NCBI GenBank assembly: GCA_963662155.1
Contig: OY759261.1
Location: 64,709,917 to 64,773,916, forward strand
Direction of reading: 5' to 3'
Source: Lamellibrachia columna
Lineage: Eukaryota > Annelida > Polychaeta > Sabellida > Siboglinidae
DNA: 64,000 bases
Both the position numbers and the translations under genes were made by a program. Positions within the stretch are counted from its first letter, which is position 1. The number at the start of each line of letters is the position of its first letter. This document shows positions 36,593-48,629 of the stretch, piece by piece. The notes beneath the pieces were generated by a model that saw only the letters and a program-made list of their open reading frames with translations, was not told where the DNA came from and searched no databases.

Positions 36593-37120
36593 CTAAAAAA
36601 CAATCCTCATTATTAGCTTTAGTAACCTTTGTTGCAAATCAAAGGTAAACCACATCTTTCACAAATCACATTTTTCACAAGGGTATGTAAACTGTAGGTC
36701 TGACCATCACCTCCACTGATAATAAATAACAATAAATTAATTTTTTATAGCACAGGTTCCTTGGAAGCTCAGTGCACTTTACATAAAATGCATGAATAAA
36801 AAAATAGACAAAGAGAACACCTATATAAACTAGTCAAATTAATTTAAAGGTGCGCTAATTATGTTGTATGTTCATACTACACTTCAACAGTTGCAAATGT
36901 ATGCATTTATCATGTCTGTAGTTTTGAAATTCTGTTAGGGTAGTTTATCTGCTTTTAAACACTTTCATCTGCTCTGTAAATCCTATGGAACAGTTCACAC
37001 GTTCAGACTTTCAATTATGCCACCAAAATGTGATTGTAGAATACACATCTTGTGCATGGATTCAATATTTTGTTACCTTGCCCATGACAATGCTAATTTA
37101 ATGAGTTACATAACCAAGCA
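36593..37120 (+). other. noncoding stretch upstream of the PCID2 exons
   Basis: No exon was recognised. At 36720-36790 there is a TTTTTTATAGCACAGGTTCC ... CAGTGCACTTTACATAAAAT segment resembling widespread SINE/LINE 3' regions in invertebrates. Otherwise the stretch is AT-rich and featureless. Confidence 0.4.
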
Positions 37121-37129
37121 ACTTATACA

Positions 37130-37325
37130 CTTCAAAAAGCCTCTGACAGAAAACACTGCAAAACCCTGTGGAAGTTACTGAGACAAAATGGAATCCCAGA
37201 GAAGTTCATCTCAATAATCAATACCACATACAAGGGAATGACCTGCAGAGTCCTACGTGAAGGGAAGACAACAGACCAATTTGACGCAAAGACCGGCGAC
37301 AGGGCTGCACACTGTCAACATTTTA
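37130..37325 (+). pseudogene. LINE reverse-transcriptase fragment
   Basis: The plus-strand translation gives KTLWKLLRQNGIPEKFISII, a TTYKGMTCRVLREG continuation and a damaged KTGDRQGCxLS block. This is the RT palm region of RTE/CR1-type LINEs. About 60 codons survive, without the catalytic DD. Confidence 0.75.
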
Positions 37326-37880
37326 CCCCACCCCCAAGCGTACATTGGGGTGGGGTAAACAGGGTAAAAGCACACAATGTTTGTTGTGAGTGACAGTGTA
37401 CCACCCAGCACTGTCTGAAAGTGTAAAACTAGGCTAATTTAGCTAAATCAGCAAAAAAACTATAGACAACAAAACCTGATCCAGCCCAAAACTATTTGAC
37501 AAGAACTACACATTGAAAACATTCTTGGTGAGTAGATGATCAGATTCTTTCATTTAATATAAAAATAATTCATGGTGGTATGCATAAGCAAAGCGAGCAA
37601 TGTCCGCATATATCCAAATGGACAGACTCCATGGATATCGCGGCTGACCCAGAACCGGCCTCCCCGGCACCACTGATGCCGACATGCAGCACATCGGCAT
37701 GCAGCTAAAATGACAAGGGCCGATCTGGCGCATCTGCGTTGGATCGCCAAGAATAAGACGGAGTGGAGAACACTGCACAGAACAATAATTGAAGTGAAGC
37801 GATGTAAGAGGGCGTAAGAGCCAGCTGCTCACATAAGTTGGTCGTCACGACTGCGAATGACGAATCGATGACGCAGCAGA
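37326..37880 (+). other. unassigned stretch
   Basis: There is a short GGGGTGGGGTAAA / TTTACCCCACCCCC inverted pair at about 37322-37362. Near 37715 a short plus frame reads LAHLRWIAKNKTEWRTLH, which faintly resembles LINE C-termini, but this is too short to assign. Nothing else is supported. Confidence 0.35.
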
Positions 37881-37889
37881 GGTGGTCCG

Positions 37890-38130
37890 CCGTACCTACC
37901 AGGTCTTCTGCGTCATTGCCTCAGGGGGGCAACACAGAATGCGAACAAGTCGCTGCACTCGAAGTTCTGGGCAAAGTGCCCCAAGACCGGCTTTGTCGGC
38001 TCGCAGAATTTAATAGTGGTTAGAGCTCTCGTTGAGCAAGCTATGCCAGGTGATGGACATTGTCTCTGGCTCGCGACTGCTGGCATCAGCGAAGAAGGCC
38101 GACACACAGCGACTAAGGCAGTCGTTGCGT
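37890..38130 (+). pseudogene. Mutator-like transposase C-terminal fragment
   Basis: The plus-strand translation includes TQNANKSLHSKFWAKCPKTG followed by FVGSQNLIVVRALVEQA. This matches the NESLHSVIWRKCLKT block of the Mutator-like transposases at 47140-47210 and 49540-49610. Flanking frames are broken. It is a separate, more degraded copy. Confidence 0.7.
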
Positions 38131-38229
38131 CAGGCACAAGATAGCTCGAAAGAGGCAAGGCGAGCTCGCAAAGTGGCACGTGTGGCTGCACCTGACAGCA
38201 GTAGCTATGCCCCAGGAGGCTTTTAGGTG

Positions 38230-38985
38230 GTAATCACAAGGTTTAGTTAAAACCTAATTATTTCACACCAGCAGTGTCTTCAGCTTGTGGGACATTTCCA
38301 CTTGACATTATTTACCTGGTACTGTCTTATATTGATGGAACATTTTTAGGCTGGTGGGACATTTGTACTGTTGTGTCTGTTGATGTTTATCATGTGATTA
38401 TTGGAAGTGTTTTTTGAAAATGTACACTATATGAGAGGCATATTGCTATATGACCTATTGGCAAAGTATTTTTCAGTTCTGTACACTTTTATGTGTTGTA
38501 ATGTCATGTTCAAGGTGTTGAAACTTTGACTGTATTTTTCTCAAATAATTTTTTTGGGCCAAAATCATTACTTATAAAGAGTGCTTTATTTATCAGTGTC
38601 ATTTCTTCAGATTTCTGTCAGAGCATGCTGAAAGTATGCTCCTAACTACCATAGAGCCATTTTCTTAGATATGTACATACTATTCTCATCTTGTGATACT
38701 AATGTAGACCATCATCAGAATTGTTGACAATGGTAAAATGTGTAAAAAAAATAAGATTATTTAGTTATTGCAAATAACTCTGTAAGGTATTTACCAGTAT
38801 TATTTTAAGTATGTGCTTACACATTTTTATTGAATTTGGCCTGCTCATTATCAAGATATGCTAATTATAAGCACACATCAAAATCCAAGATGGCTGCCTT
38901 AAAAAAAATATGGAATATCACACTTACCCATATTAACAAACTATACAAATGTCAACTAGATTGGTAAAGAATTAATAAAAGTGAT
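38230..38985 (+). other. AT-rich noncoding stretch
   Basis: I see no coding region, repeat array or element terminus. Confidence 0.5.
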
Positions 38986-38989
38986 TTTT

Positions 38990-39600
38990 TAGGGTAAATA
39001 ATGTTTTCAATATACCCAGAGGCCTCCTGGCAGTGAACTCCCAATACTTGGTTGCAGCTTCCCTATCTTGGCCAACATGCACCTCTTGCAAGTCCTGCAG
39101 TATGACTCCACATCTGCTACCATAGAGCAATGGTATGGAAAATGTGCTTGTGTTGACTGATGTCTCCACGACACTGACACAAGCTGTGCCAACACGCAAC
39201 CAAACCGCCAAAACACTTCTTTGGTCGTGAGCCACGACTGCCTGTTGACCATCTACTAGATGTCACAGAAGAAGAGTCTCTTCAGTGTTGATGACTGGGT
39301 AACCAGTCACCAGTATAGAGACTCAGAGAGGGATTCCGGTTGGCAGGATCAAAGATGGAAAACGAGGCTCTTTGGCGGGCTAGAACACACAATTTATGAG
39401 CTAGGCCGACTGACATACCAATTGGTGCATGTGTATTCCTGAGAAACCGAGGAATAAAAAGCCGGAATAAAATCCAGGATGCATATGATGACAAGCCGTA
39501 CAAGGTTATAAATAGGCTTCAAGAACATGTGTACGTAGTCGAACCTCTACAGAGGGACCAACTAAGACTGTTCACAGAAATGAACTGCTACTTATGTGAG
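38990..39600. pseudogene. Ty3/gypsy integrase remnant with internal inversion
   Basis: On the minus strand 39000-39150 encodes the integrase zinc-binding part (MVADVESYCRTCKRCMLAK). On the plus strand 39350-39560 encodes the integrase C-terminal part (MENEALWRARTHNL, a TGA stop, then FLRNRGIKSRNKIQDAYDDK and PYKVINRLQEHVYVVEP). The two halves of one domain lie head to head, so an inversion or two-step insertion has occurred and the catalytic DDE core is missing between them. It is not the partner of the element at 1-2334 in any visible way. Confidence 0.75.
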
Positions 39601-41020
39601 AAATTGCACCAGCCATCCAGTCTGATGAGGAGTCCACGGTTGGCAGTGTCGTTCTGTTGAGGCGTAGACTCCTCATCAGACAGGGAGATGACTCGGAATC
39701 GGCTGATGAGGTTGATGTATGCCTTCCCTTGGCTGGAACAAGATGGCGCATGCATGTGCCAGCCACCCGAGTTGATAACTTGCTAGTGCATCTGGCATTT
39801 CAGCCATCCTGTGTGATAGAAATGGAGGTTTCCTGTGTTCTCAGTATTTGTATTTATTAATGTTATTATTTTATTGCACCATAGTTTAGTTTGGCTTGTC
39901 AACATGTTTCTACTATTGCTACAGTTCAAACCCACATTGGGGGTGCATAAGAGATCGGTGTACGACAAGAACAGCTTCAACAGGATTGTTTTGACAACTG
40001 TCTGGGGGTATCACATTGTGATGACTATCTCCCTGTTAATGTTGTACTGATGGGAATGGAACAGAGTTAGGATTGTATTTGTTATAATGTTTGTTTGATA
40101 CTTAATAGGAAAAGTGATGGTTTGTAAGTCCTGCTTGAATAATAAACAGCAGGATATCTGAGGTCACATGACTGTACCAGTTCGGTGCTTGTTAACAATG
40201 ACAATTGTTTGTCTGATTCACAGTTGATGATTTCGTGACTTTAGTATGAAACTATTGTTTACAAAGGAACTAGTTTGCAGGTGTAGTTACAGAATGAAAC
40301 TATTGTTTGCTGTTATTCAACAGAGTTAATTTGCGGGTGCGGTTATAAGTGAAGTGACTGTGGAATTTGTGCAGTGTTCTGTTGATAGTACAGAATATAA
40401 GTTTGGTTAATATGATATTATTGTGTTATGATATTGTTATAATAATATTTACGACCGTCATCCAAATGGATCCTTATGTTTGTCTGTATGTTCACAGGGT
40501 TTTGTATTGCCTGCTGCTTGGGCAGCAATGCGACATTTTCAACGAATAAACCATCTTGTAAACATCTAATGCCAGTGTCGCATTGTGTGACACAGACTTG
40601 GACATGGGGTATGCTATTTCAAGCTAAATCCAGAAAGTTGAGCAAAAAACTGAAAACCTTGGACCAGTTGAGAAGTGTTGCCTCACTGCAGGAGGAAGAG
40701 TTTTTTGACGAGTGGTTGCAAGATCACAATCACCAATGAACGTCAACTAAAGAGAATTTACTGAGAACCGTGGATGGTAGGAACTCACACGACATATATG
40801 TACCAGGTACTTGTCGTATCACTCTCTTCAACCTTGATTATTCATATGCAAGACTTTACTTACTGTGTCATATGCATACATTACCCTATGGCTATGGTTA
40901 TAGTGTGCTTGATAGTTATAGTAATTTTAATCGTGAATGCATACCATTATTTTTTTTCATAACTGACGTTTGCAACTACACTGTGTATTTTTTGTTCTTG
41001 TCAATGACATATATTCCCTA
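39601..41020 (+). other. noncoding stretch with no recognised gene
   Basis: There is a short inverted pair around 39622-39672 (CTGATGAGGAGTCCACGGTT / GTAGACTCCTCATCAG). A plus frame of 87 codons ending at 40739 contains a Lys/Leu-rich stretch (SRKLSKKLKTLDQLRS) but resembles nothing I know. No other feature was seen. Confidence 0.4.
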
Positions 41021-41024
41021 AATC

Positions 41025-41210
41025 ATGATACAAGAAAATGAAGATCAACTTAATATTATAACTGACAACCAATACAAACAATACAGAAACACACTAAATA
41101 GAGTAATACGTGATGCAAAATTCCAATATTGGACCAAACAATTTGATGAATCTAAAAACGACATCAAACAAACATGGTCTAACATCACTATGCAAGGATA
41201 TGCTAAGTAA
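41025..41210 (+). pseudogene. LINE fragment upstream of RT (Jockey/CR1-like)
   Basis: The 61-codon frame includes YKQYRNTLNRVIRDAKFQYW and KNDIKQTWSNI, the conserved pre-RT linker of Jockey/CR1-group LINEs. It joins abruptly to an L2-like RT at about 41205, so two different LINE pieces are fused here. Confidence 0.7.
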
Positions 41211-42810
41211 CTATCGCCCAGTCAGCAATCTTTGAAAGTAATTGAAAAGGTTGTGGCCAACAGACTGAACACTCACCTAGTCAATGAATCACTGATGGAC
41301 ACATTTCAGTCTGCATACAAGAGAAACCACTCGACCGCGGCAGCCCCAGTGTGGGTAGTTAATAAGATCAGCACTGCAGCACTAGACCAGTGACAAGGCA
41401 CTATTGTTGTACTCATTGATCTAAGCGCTGTATTTGACACAATATTACTGGATCATCTACGACGACGTTACGGCTTTGCCGGAGTGGCACTGTGTTGGTT
41501 AAAATCTTACCTATGTGATTGTAAGCAGTGTCGTCATCAGCGGCGCGTCATCCAGCGAGATGACTTTTATAACGAGAGTGCCGCAAGGACCAGTACTTGG
41601 ACTACTTTTATTTTCATTATACGTGCAGCCGATCGGTGATATCATTCACAACCATGACTTAAAATTCACTTCGACCTGGATGCATCTTCTCTGCTGACCG
41701 CGGATCGAGCGATGTATCGATGACGTGAAGGATTGGATGACATGGAACTATCTTCATATGAATGACACCAAAACAGAAATTCTACTTGTTATCCCCAAAT
41801 CGGCATCTACCTTAATAGACACCTGGACATGACTACGCAAGTGTCTGGTACCATCAGTACTTGCTCACTACATCTACGCCATATTGGTTTGATTCACCGT
41901 TATCTGACTGCCGACAGCAAAACGTGTATTGATTGCCATGGTAACCTCCCGTTTGGACTATTGCAACTCTCTGTTGTTTTGGACTTCAGCCAATAACATC
42001 GGCAGATTGCAGCGACTTCAGAATGCAGCCACTCGCCTTGTTACTCGTCAGACTCGTCATGAATGTGTGTTGCCTATTCTTCGCCAACTGCACTGGCTAC
42101 CCATTCAGCAGCGTATTACATTCAAAATCGCTGTGCTTATGTACAAGGTGCTGCACGAAGACCTCTCGCCCGTCTACACGCAGAAGCTCATATGTATCTA
42201 CAAGCCAGCCAGATGTCTTCGCTCTGCTGACTCTAGCACTCTCGTTGTCCCGAGATCATGCAGCAGAGCCGGTGACTATACATTTGTCCAAGTAGTGGCA
42301 GCTGTGTGGAACGCACTGCCATCCAGTGTCCTCTGCAAAACCTCACTGAACTCACACAAATCAGCCTTAAAGACACACCTATTTACTGCCGTGTATGTGT
42401 AGCTCAATGCTGAAAACATTTTTATTTACCATAACTCATTGATATTTTATCTTAGTTTATTTATTTGTTTTATACTTTTTAACTTAATTAGCCTAGCCAC
42501 TTTTTAGCTTAACTTATTGATGTGTATATTTATCTTAGTTTATTTATTATTATACTTGTTGGTAACCAAATTAATTTTATTATTTGATTTCTTTAATAAT
42601 ATATGTCATGTTGCTCCTACAGTAACTGTTCTTATGGTCCATGATTATATTTATAATAATTATTATTACTTTAAAAACAAAATGTTATATATCATTTTAC
42701 CTATGATATAACAGGTATTATTTTTAATATATTTTCTATATATTTTCTGTAAAGGACTGTGAACTGTATTGGATGTGACACTATATAAAAATAAATATTA
42801 TTATTATTAA
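41205..42810 (+). pseudogene. L2-like LINE, 5'-truncated and degenerate
   Basis: RT motifs in order are SLKVIEKVVANRLN, LMDTFQSAYKRNHSTA, VVLIDLSAVFDTI, VPQGPVLGLLLFSLYVQPIG and, after a damaged stretch, the C-terminal open segment 41929-42402. That segment contains SRLDYCNSLL, RLQRLQNAATRLVT, LHWLPIQQRI and VWNALPSS. Frameshifts and stops separate the parts, and the catalytic DD box is not readable near 41660. The 3' end is AT-rich and terminates in TTATTATTATTAA at about 42797, as in L2 tails. VWNALPSS is the same domain position that gave rise to the 46-bp array at 28605-30866. Confidence 0.85.
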
Positions 42811-43129
42811 TATATATAGTTTGCACAACACAAGGCAACGGGGCAAATAAAAAAAATATTCATACTGCACTAAGGGTTAAATGTTTTCTGTCACTGGTGG
42901 TCAGCTTTGGAATGGCCTACATATTGCACTAAGAAACTGTAAAAATATTTTCACTTTAGCAAAAATGCATAAAATCCTGTATGCAACCACGGTTGCATAC
43001 AGGATTTTATGCTAGCAACAGCGCGAGCAGGGCACGGAAGGGTCAATAGGTAAAAATTGCTAATTTATGCTAATTTAGGGGTAGACAAAGAAACCTGGAT
43101 TACTGACTAAGCGCTAACGTGACACCGCT
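42811..43129 (+). other. noncoding stretch with perfect palindrome
   Basis: Its only structured element is the perfect inverted repeat at 42967-43012 (22-base arms, 2-base loop). The flanking sequence is AT-rich with no coding signal. Confidence 0.6.
42967..43012. repeat. perfect 22-bp-arm palindrome
   Basis: GCATAAAATCCTGTATGCAA then CC, a two-base AC loop, then the exact reverse complement ending ATTTTATGC. It could extrude a cruciform or encode an RNA hairpin. Confidence 0.95.
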
Positions 43130-43590
43130 AAACCAATCAGAGCACAGCAGTCATTCGAATGACGCAGTTTGAAATTAAGCAGCTTCACTCCGAATGTTCG
43201 ATGCATGCGGAGTAGACCTGCTTTCTCGGTTTTAAATTTTTTCCATTCTTTTGTGCTCATTTCATTACTTTGTTTAGCTGATTATTGGTCGTTCGACTTT
43301 TTCACGAGTTCACTAACATCTGCTATGAAGTCCCTGTCGCCGGATTACCAGATGCCTCCTGCAAAATCTTCTCGCGGATGACCTGTTCACCAGCTTTGTT
43401 GTTTTAAATTTTTTTTTAGATTCGTTTGTGCTCGTTTCATTACTTTGTTTAGCTGATTATTGGTCGTTCAACTTTTTCACAAGCTTACTAACATCTGCTA
43501 CGAAGTCTCTGCTGCCGGATTACCAGATGCCTCCTGCAAAATCTTCTCGTGGATGATCTGCTCACCAGCTTTCTGGGTTTTAAAATTTTT
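43130..43590 (+). mobile_element. DIRS/Ngaro-like element leader with 175-bp duplication
   Basis: ACCAATCAGAGCACAGCAGT and GACGCAGTTTGAAATTA match the segment at 54653-54700 next to an SGNH remnant. Then a 175-base unit (TTCATTACTTTGTTTAGCTG ... CAGATGCCTCCTGCAAAATC) is present twice (about 43226-43400 and 43401-43580). The MPPAKSSRG frame start in each unit resembles the MPPRR start at 53248. This looks like a 5' leader and gag start of a relative of the element at 52000-54650. Confidence 0.45.
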
Positions 43591-44430
43591 TCGACTCACC
43601 CTCCTCCCAACCTTCTCCTGCTTAAAGTTACATTAATGTGTTTAGTAGTGTTGTGCTTGGTAACATTTTGTACATTGACAGTGGAAGTGAAGTTACCACC
43701 TTCCCTATGACGCTTTCCCAGTGGACTTTGGGTTTTTCATTTGGCTATCTGCCCGTTCACGTAGGGTTTTGGTGCGGAGTGGAAGATGACTTCCCTTCCA
43801 TCCTCGATCTTTTAGGTTACTAAACTATATAGAGTAGGAATTTCAGCAAGTAGTGTAGTCCAGTGCTGCAGTATATGCAAATAGGTATTGTGTCGAGTAT
43901 TGTCGGTGTTGGGTTAATGTTTTAATGAGCTGGTGATGATGCCATGAATTGTCTTGTGTTGTAGGAATATTACATGTACTGTGTTGCTATGTCAAAATGT
44001 GGGCTCTGGGAGAATTGTGTTCAGGCGGCTTTGTATGAGGCTCAGCCACAGGCTTGGCATATTTTACAGGGTCCACATTTCATGCTCTTAATTGGAATAA
44101 TATGCCATTTGGCAAACCCTTAATAAACGTCATTCATTTGGTCTTTTCATATCTTTACATCTGGCTTGTGTTGTTGATTGCATAAACGTCTATACTTGAT
44201 ATAAAAGGGATATTTTATTCTGAGATGTGTATTAATATGTTTATTGTATTAGCTTTTCGTATATTTATGCATTAATTATGTATGTTTTATCAGTATGATG
44301 CAAGAAATTGCTACATAAAAGAGGAATAATACAGATATATGTATGTATGTATGCATAATATTGCAGTCTGTGGTCTGTAGCACAAGCCATCAGTTCATCA
44401 GTGGCAGATGCCATAGACTTCCGTCGAGAA
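43591..44430 (+). other. noncoding stretch
   Basis: No recognised coding region. A 61-codon frame at 43638-43823 has no known match. AT-rich otherwise, with a TATGTATGTATGTATG run at about 44337. Confidence 0.4.
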
Positions 44431-44439
44431 GACGTGGCG

Positions 44440-44985
44440 AAGGAGGAATTTGCAGGCAGTGAGAAAACCACAAATGATGTGTACATGCCAGAGGAGGTGG
44501 AACAGCAACCCTAATGTAACGCAGTTCAAGTGGCCCTCTGCAGAATACTTACAAGGAACAGTATTTCGCCACCCAGCACTGGAAACTGCAACGACTTTGA
44601 TGAATCCCTTTGTGAGCCACTCTGTGAAATTCACTGTTAACGATCTCAGCAGCTTTGACCTTCACCTAACATGCAGGATGATGACGATGAAGTTAAAGCC
44701 ATGGAATAAATTATGGTACCTCTAGACCAGAAGGATCCTAATGACATCAGAGATGACATCCTCTACTACATCGGAGGCTATGTTGTCATGAGGACGGCTG
44801 CCACGGTGTCATGCACCACCTGCAAATTGCAACTATTCCTGAATGCATCTGATCCCCCTGGACAAATGATAAATGTACCCAAGTACACTCTGCTGACTGT
44901 CAGAAAACAGGATGGTAGACTGACATTCCCTTCTGAGCCAGTTCTCAAGATAATCAAGACAACTGAAGTTATTTTCAGGTAATTT
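44440..44985 (+). pseudogene. P-element/THAP9-like transposase C-terminal remnant
   Basis: Plus-strand frames give NSNPNVTQFKW (the conserved NNNP-x-QF-x-A segment of P/THAP9 transposases), then after a frame change DIRDDILYYIGGYVVMRTAA with SCTTCKLQLF and the closing GRLTFPSEPVLKIIK. The order and spacing fit the C-terminal third of P/THAP9-type transposases. The N-terminal THAP domain and catalytic core are absent. Confidence 0.6.
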
Positions 44986-45060
44986 ATGTTGCAAATGTTT
45001 GTGCTATGTCAGTGTGTATGTGAGTGAGTGTAGCAGTTTTGAAAATGTTCTGAAACACCA

Positions 45061-45610
45061 GTGACCTGTTTCCCAAGATTTCACTTCCACAACCACACGA
45101 ATACTCGACAATGCAGTGCAATGAGGGAGGCGTACACGGACATTGATCCTGGCATGACTCCAGAAAATATGAGGGACATCTGCGTGTCCTATGATGCTTC
45201 CTGGATGACCAGGGGACACAAGTCGCACTATGACTTTGGTTGTGTGATCGATCTGTTCACCAATCTAATCATCATCTATGCCATCCTCAGTATGTACTGC
45301 CACGGCTGTGCAACAGTGGGTGACAGCATGGATGACAAGACAAGTCCCGAGTATGACCGGTGGCTGGCTGATCACGACTGTGATAAGAACTTTGAAGGCA
45401 CAGCTGGAGCCATGGATACCGCCATTGCAGAGATCTTGTAGAAGCAGTCGATCGAAAGGCATGGCTTTCGGTACGTGACCCTTCTGTCGGATGGTGACGC
45501 CAGAACGTACAATCACATTGCGTCACACTGAACATCTATGGGGACAACTGCCTTGTAGAGAAAGAAGAGTGCATCAACCATGTGTCAAAGAGGCTTGGGA
45601 CAGCACTGCA
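45061..45610 (+). pseudogene. Mutator-like transposase fragment (copy 0, catalytic Asp kept)
   Basis: Frame 45061-45441 contains ENMRDICVSYDASWMTRGHK, with the first catalytic Asp in VSYD at about 45184. It continues with DFGCVIDL and MYCHGCATVGD, the WLADHDCDKNFEGTAGAMD block and, after a TAG stop, HGFRYVTLLSDGDARTYN and KEECINHVSKRLGTALQK. This is the core of the Mutator-like transposase domain widespread in invertebrates. It is a fragment with at least one stop and no C-terminal block. It is more divergent from copies 1 and 2 than they are from each other. Confidence 0.85.
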
Positions 45611-46089
45611 GAAAGTGGCAGTGGAGGGTTGTCAGGAAGGTGTCGTGACTGGTGGCAAGGGCGATGAGATCGTATGGGACGAGGAAGTGAACTCGGTTAG
45701 CACAGCTGAAATCTGAGCGAGAACAGTGGCAATAACCGAACAACATCGCTGGTGATAGTGCCATAACTAGCGGCATGGCCCCAAGTGGCAGCGTGGTCGT
45801 CGTGGAATGTGGCGTCGTGGAACCTGGTGAAATAGACATTTGTGCTAGAGCTGACGATCACCATTCCGTTAGCGAACCCTCAATCACGTCGTCATCACAG
45901 ACAGATGAACCAGATGTTGACATTCCATGAAAGACCACAGTTGTCTCTTTGTTCAAGTGTCCTCGTTGAAGAAACTCGTTGAGAATCTTCCGTGCCCAGT
46001 TTGCTAGGCAGACTTGACAGTTGTTGTCATCGACAAAAGCAAGGGCCCTGTTGCTGGATTCCGTACTGAGTAACTTGTGAACATGTCTG
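45611..46089 (+). other. unassigned stretch between Mutator-like copies
   Basis: A minus-strand frame spans 45858-46253 (131 codons) with a C-rich motif DNNCQVCLANWARKILNEFL. I do not recognise it. Part of it crosses into the duplicated unit that begins at 46090, and no equivalent extends upstream of 48442. It may be element sequence read on the minus strand. Confidence 0.35.
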
Positions 46090-46279
46090 CAGTGAGACAC
46101 TGTCTTCAGGCAGGATTGGTAATCGTGGCAGTCGGTCTCCATTTGCCACAACGAGGAGAAATGTGGCAGGCACCATGGACTGTGGTGTTGGATTTTCTGG
46201 GCTATGATGGATTTGTTGGTGGCTGGATTCACCCTGCATCCACCAGAAGACATAAGTCAGACACCAGAAAATGGTAGCT

Positions 46280-47310
46280 GTAACACAGTGACCACTTGTC
46301 TCAATGATGCCGCTGTTTGTGTGAGGCAAGCGTATGCTGAGCTGTCTGGTATACCTCCAGAGGATGTGAGAGACGTCAACGTATCGTACAACGCATCCTG
46401 GATAACATGAGGACACCAGTCCTACTATGGCATTGGCAATGTGATTGACTTGATCACCTGCCTTGTGACTATGCTGTACTGAGCCTGTACTGCCACGGCC
46501 GCAAATTTTGAGTACACTACATGGAAGGCAGACCATGTTTACAACAAAAACTTTGAGTACACTGCAGGTGCAATGGATGCTGCAATTGCAGAGATCTTAT
46601 GGCGCCGCTCAGAGCAGAGACACAGTTTCCACTGTCTGACAGCACGGTGACGCGAAGACGTACAATAACCTGGTGCCCCTGAATGTCTACGGAGATGACT
46701 GCCAGGTCACGAAAGAAGAGTGCGTAAATCATGTGTTACAAGGCTTGGCACTGCTTTGAGGAAAGCTGCAGCTGAGGGTCGACACAGGTGGAAGGGGCCA
46801 CGAAAAGCTCACAGCTGCTGTGATCACCAAACTGACGAAGTACTATGGCAATGCTATATGTAGCCACCCAGACGATCTGGAAGGCATGGGAACTGCAGTG
46901 TTCCCCATATTCCTCCATGTGCTGTCAACTGATGATGACCCACATCACGATCCCTGCCCAGCTGGGATATCGAGCTGGTGATTCTATCAGCGTGCAGTTG
47001 CAAAGGGTGAACGACCAGGGCCGCATGAGGACATCATTGGCACACCACTGTCACGGGAAGTCAGTTGCTTCGTGAAGCCAGTCTACGTGCGTCTTGGTGA
47101 TGAGAACCTCATCTGTCGCTGTCTCAGAGTGAAGACGGAGAACCCAAACGAAAGTCTGCATTCGGTCATCTGGCGGAAGTGCCTCAAAACGGACTTCCTC
47201 GGGAAACTGTGTGTTGAGGCTGGCGCTGCCATCGCTTGTCAGCGAGTTCAACCAGGGAACAGAGAAGACGGTGGAAGAAACAACAGCTTCCCTGGGGTTT
47301 CAACTTGGTG
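46280..47310 (+). pseudogene. Mutator-like transposase copy 1
   Basis: Frames in order: CLNDAAVCVRQAYAELSG, VSYNASW followed by a TGA (first catalytic Asp replaced by Asn), YYGIGNVIDLITCLV, KNFEYTAGAMDAAIAEILW, KEECVNHV, KLTAAVITKLTKYYGNAICS, LSTDDDPHHDPCPAG, and an open C-terminal frame with KPVYVRLGDENLICRCL and NESLHSVIWRKCLKTDFLG. Multiple stops and frameshifts separate the blocks, so the copy is inactive. It extends well past copy 0 and supplies the C-terminal part of the domain. Confidence 0.85.
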
Positions 47311-47716
47311 AAGCCCAAGTGAAACTGACACGTTCGAAGGACCGAGAAAGAATTGCAATGCTGGAAAGACAGAAATTGCAATGATGGAAAGACATGCACT
47401 GCAAACTGTCAAGAGGGAATTTGTATATCTATCCATGCTTCAATTTTACCTCCCTGCACCTTCATGCACCCTATCTAAATAATTGGTAAATATATGTAAA
47501 GTTTAAAAAAATATTTTTGACATACTGTTTGGAGAGTAAAAATTCCTCTTGACAGCTTGTAGATACATGCATTTGCAATACATGTAGCCTGTTTTGGATG
47601 TTGTAGCTATGTGCATTGTTTTGGGGGATTTGCATGAACATGGGTCCAAAAAAAAGGCTGCCATTTCCATGGCACCCATCTGTCAAAAAAAAATTGGAAA
47701 TGGCTGTGGTGGAGCA

Positions 47717-47832
47717 GCTGTTCACACAAGGAGCTGCTGGGGAATACAGTGTTCACACAAGGAGCTGCTGGGGAATACAGTGTTCACACAAGGAGCTGCT
47801 GGGGAATGCAGTGTTCACACAAAGAGCTGCTG
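47717..47832. repeat. 31-bp minisatellite, 4 copies
   Basis: The unit GGAGCTGCTGGGGAATACAG plus TGTTCACACAA occurs four times in unit 1 of the 2.4-kb duplication. Confidence 0.93.
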
Positions 47833-48629
47833 ATGACCATGTCATTGGAATGGAAATAAATCATCTGTCTGGCCTGACAAGACAAATCATCTGGTCATAC
47901 CTTACAGTGAGGATGAAGACATGCAGGAAGACACACCAAAATTATTGTACACATGAATACGCCTTCATCCCGACATGCAACGGCATAACTAATCGTGTTT
48001 AAGGGCACATAATCTTGACTATTTCTCCTGTTGTTAGTTGTATTTACTGTATAGGTAGTTTGTCTTATTACTAACAATTCAGTTGTTTAAATCTAAATGT
48101 TACCCCAGAGACAGGGGACACATGTGGTCAGTGGGAGGGGCACTGCCCCAGTGGGTAAGGTGTAATTGTACACTTAATGACAACTCTGTTTTGATAAGTT
48201 CCTAAATTACATTTTCTACCTTATTAAGCGAAGCTTTCAATTTATAATTGCATGATACTGTGTGATAGGGAACTGTCCATCTTTTTAAGTCAAGGTATTT
48301 ACTTTATTAGTTATAATTACTTAATGGTGACTTTGACTGCTAATGTGTTGGAAGAAGGGGAATGAGTGGTCTTTGGACCTTAGGGAAGAATGTCCAATAG
48401 GGCTTAATGAGATTTTGACCACTTGTTGTTAGTTGCTGATACAGTGAGACACTGTCTTCAGGCAGGATTGGTAATCGTGGCAGTCGGTCTCCATTTGCCA
48501 CAACGAGGAGAAATGTGGCAGGCACCATGGACTGTGGTGTTGGATTTTCTGGGCTATGATGGATTTGTTGGTGGCTGGATTCACCCTGCATCCACCAGAA
48601 GACATACGTCAGACACCAGAAAATGGTAG

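Larger units (their letters stand above)
46090..48441 (+). repeat. tandem duplication unit 1 (2.35 kb) carrying a Mutator-like copy
   Basis: The unit starts with CAGTGAGACACTGTCTTCAG and ends GTTAGTTGCTGATA. It is repeated head to tail at 48442-51249. Lengths differ mostly because the internal 31-bp minisatellite has 4 copies here and about 17 in unit 2. Confidence 0.92.

Noticed and set aside
38046..38075. GDGHCLWLAT as an OTU-protease motif.
   Set aside because: The same frame directly upstream is Mutator-like transposase, and the rest of an OTU domain is absent.
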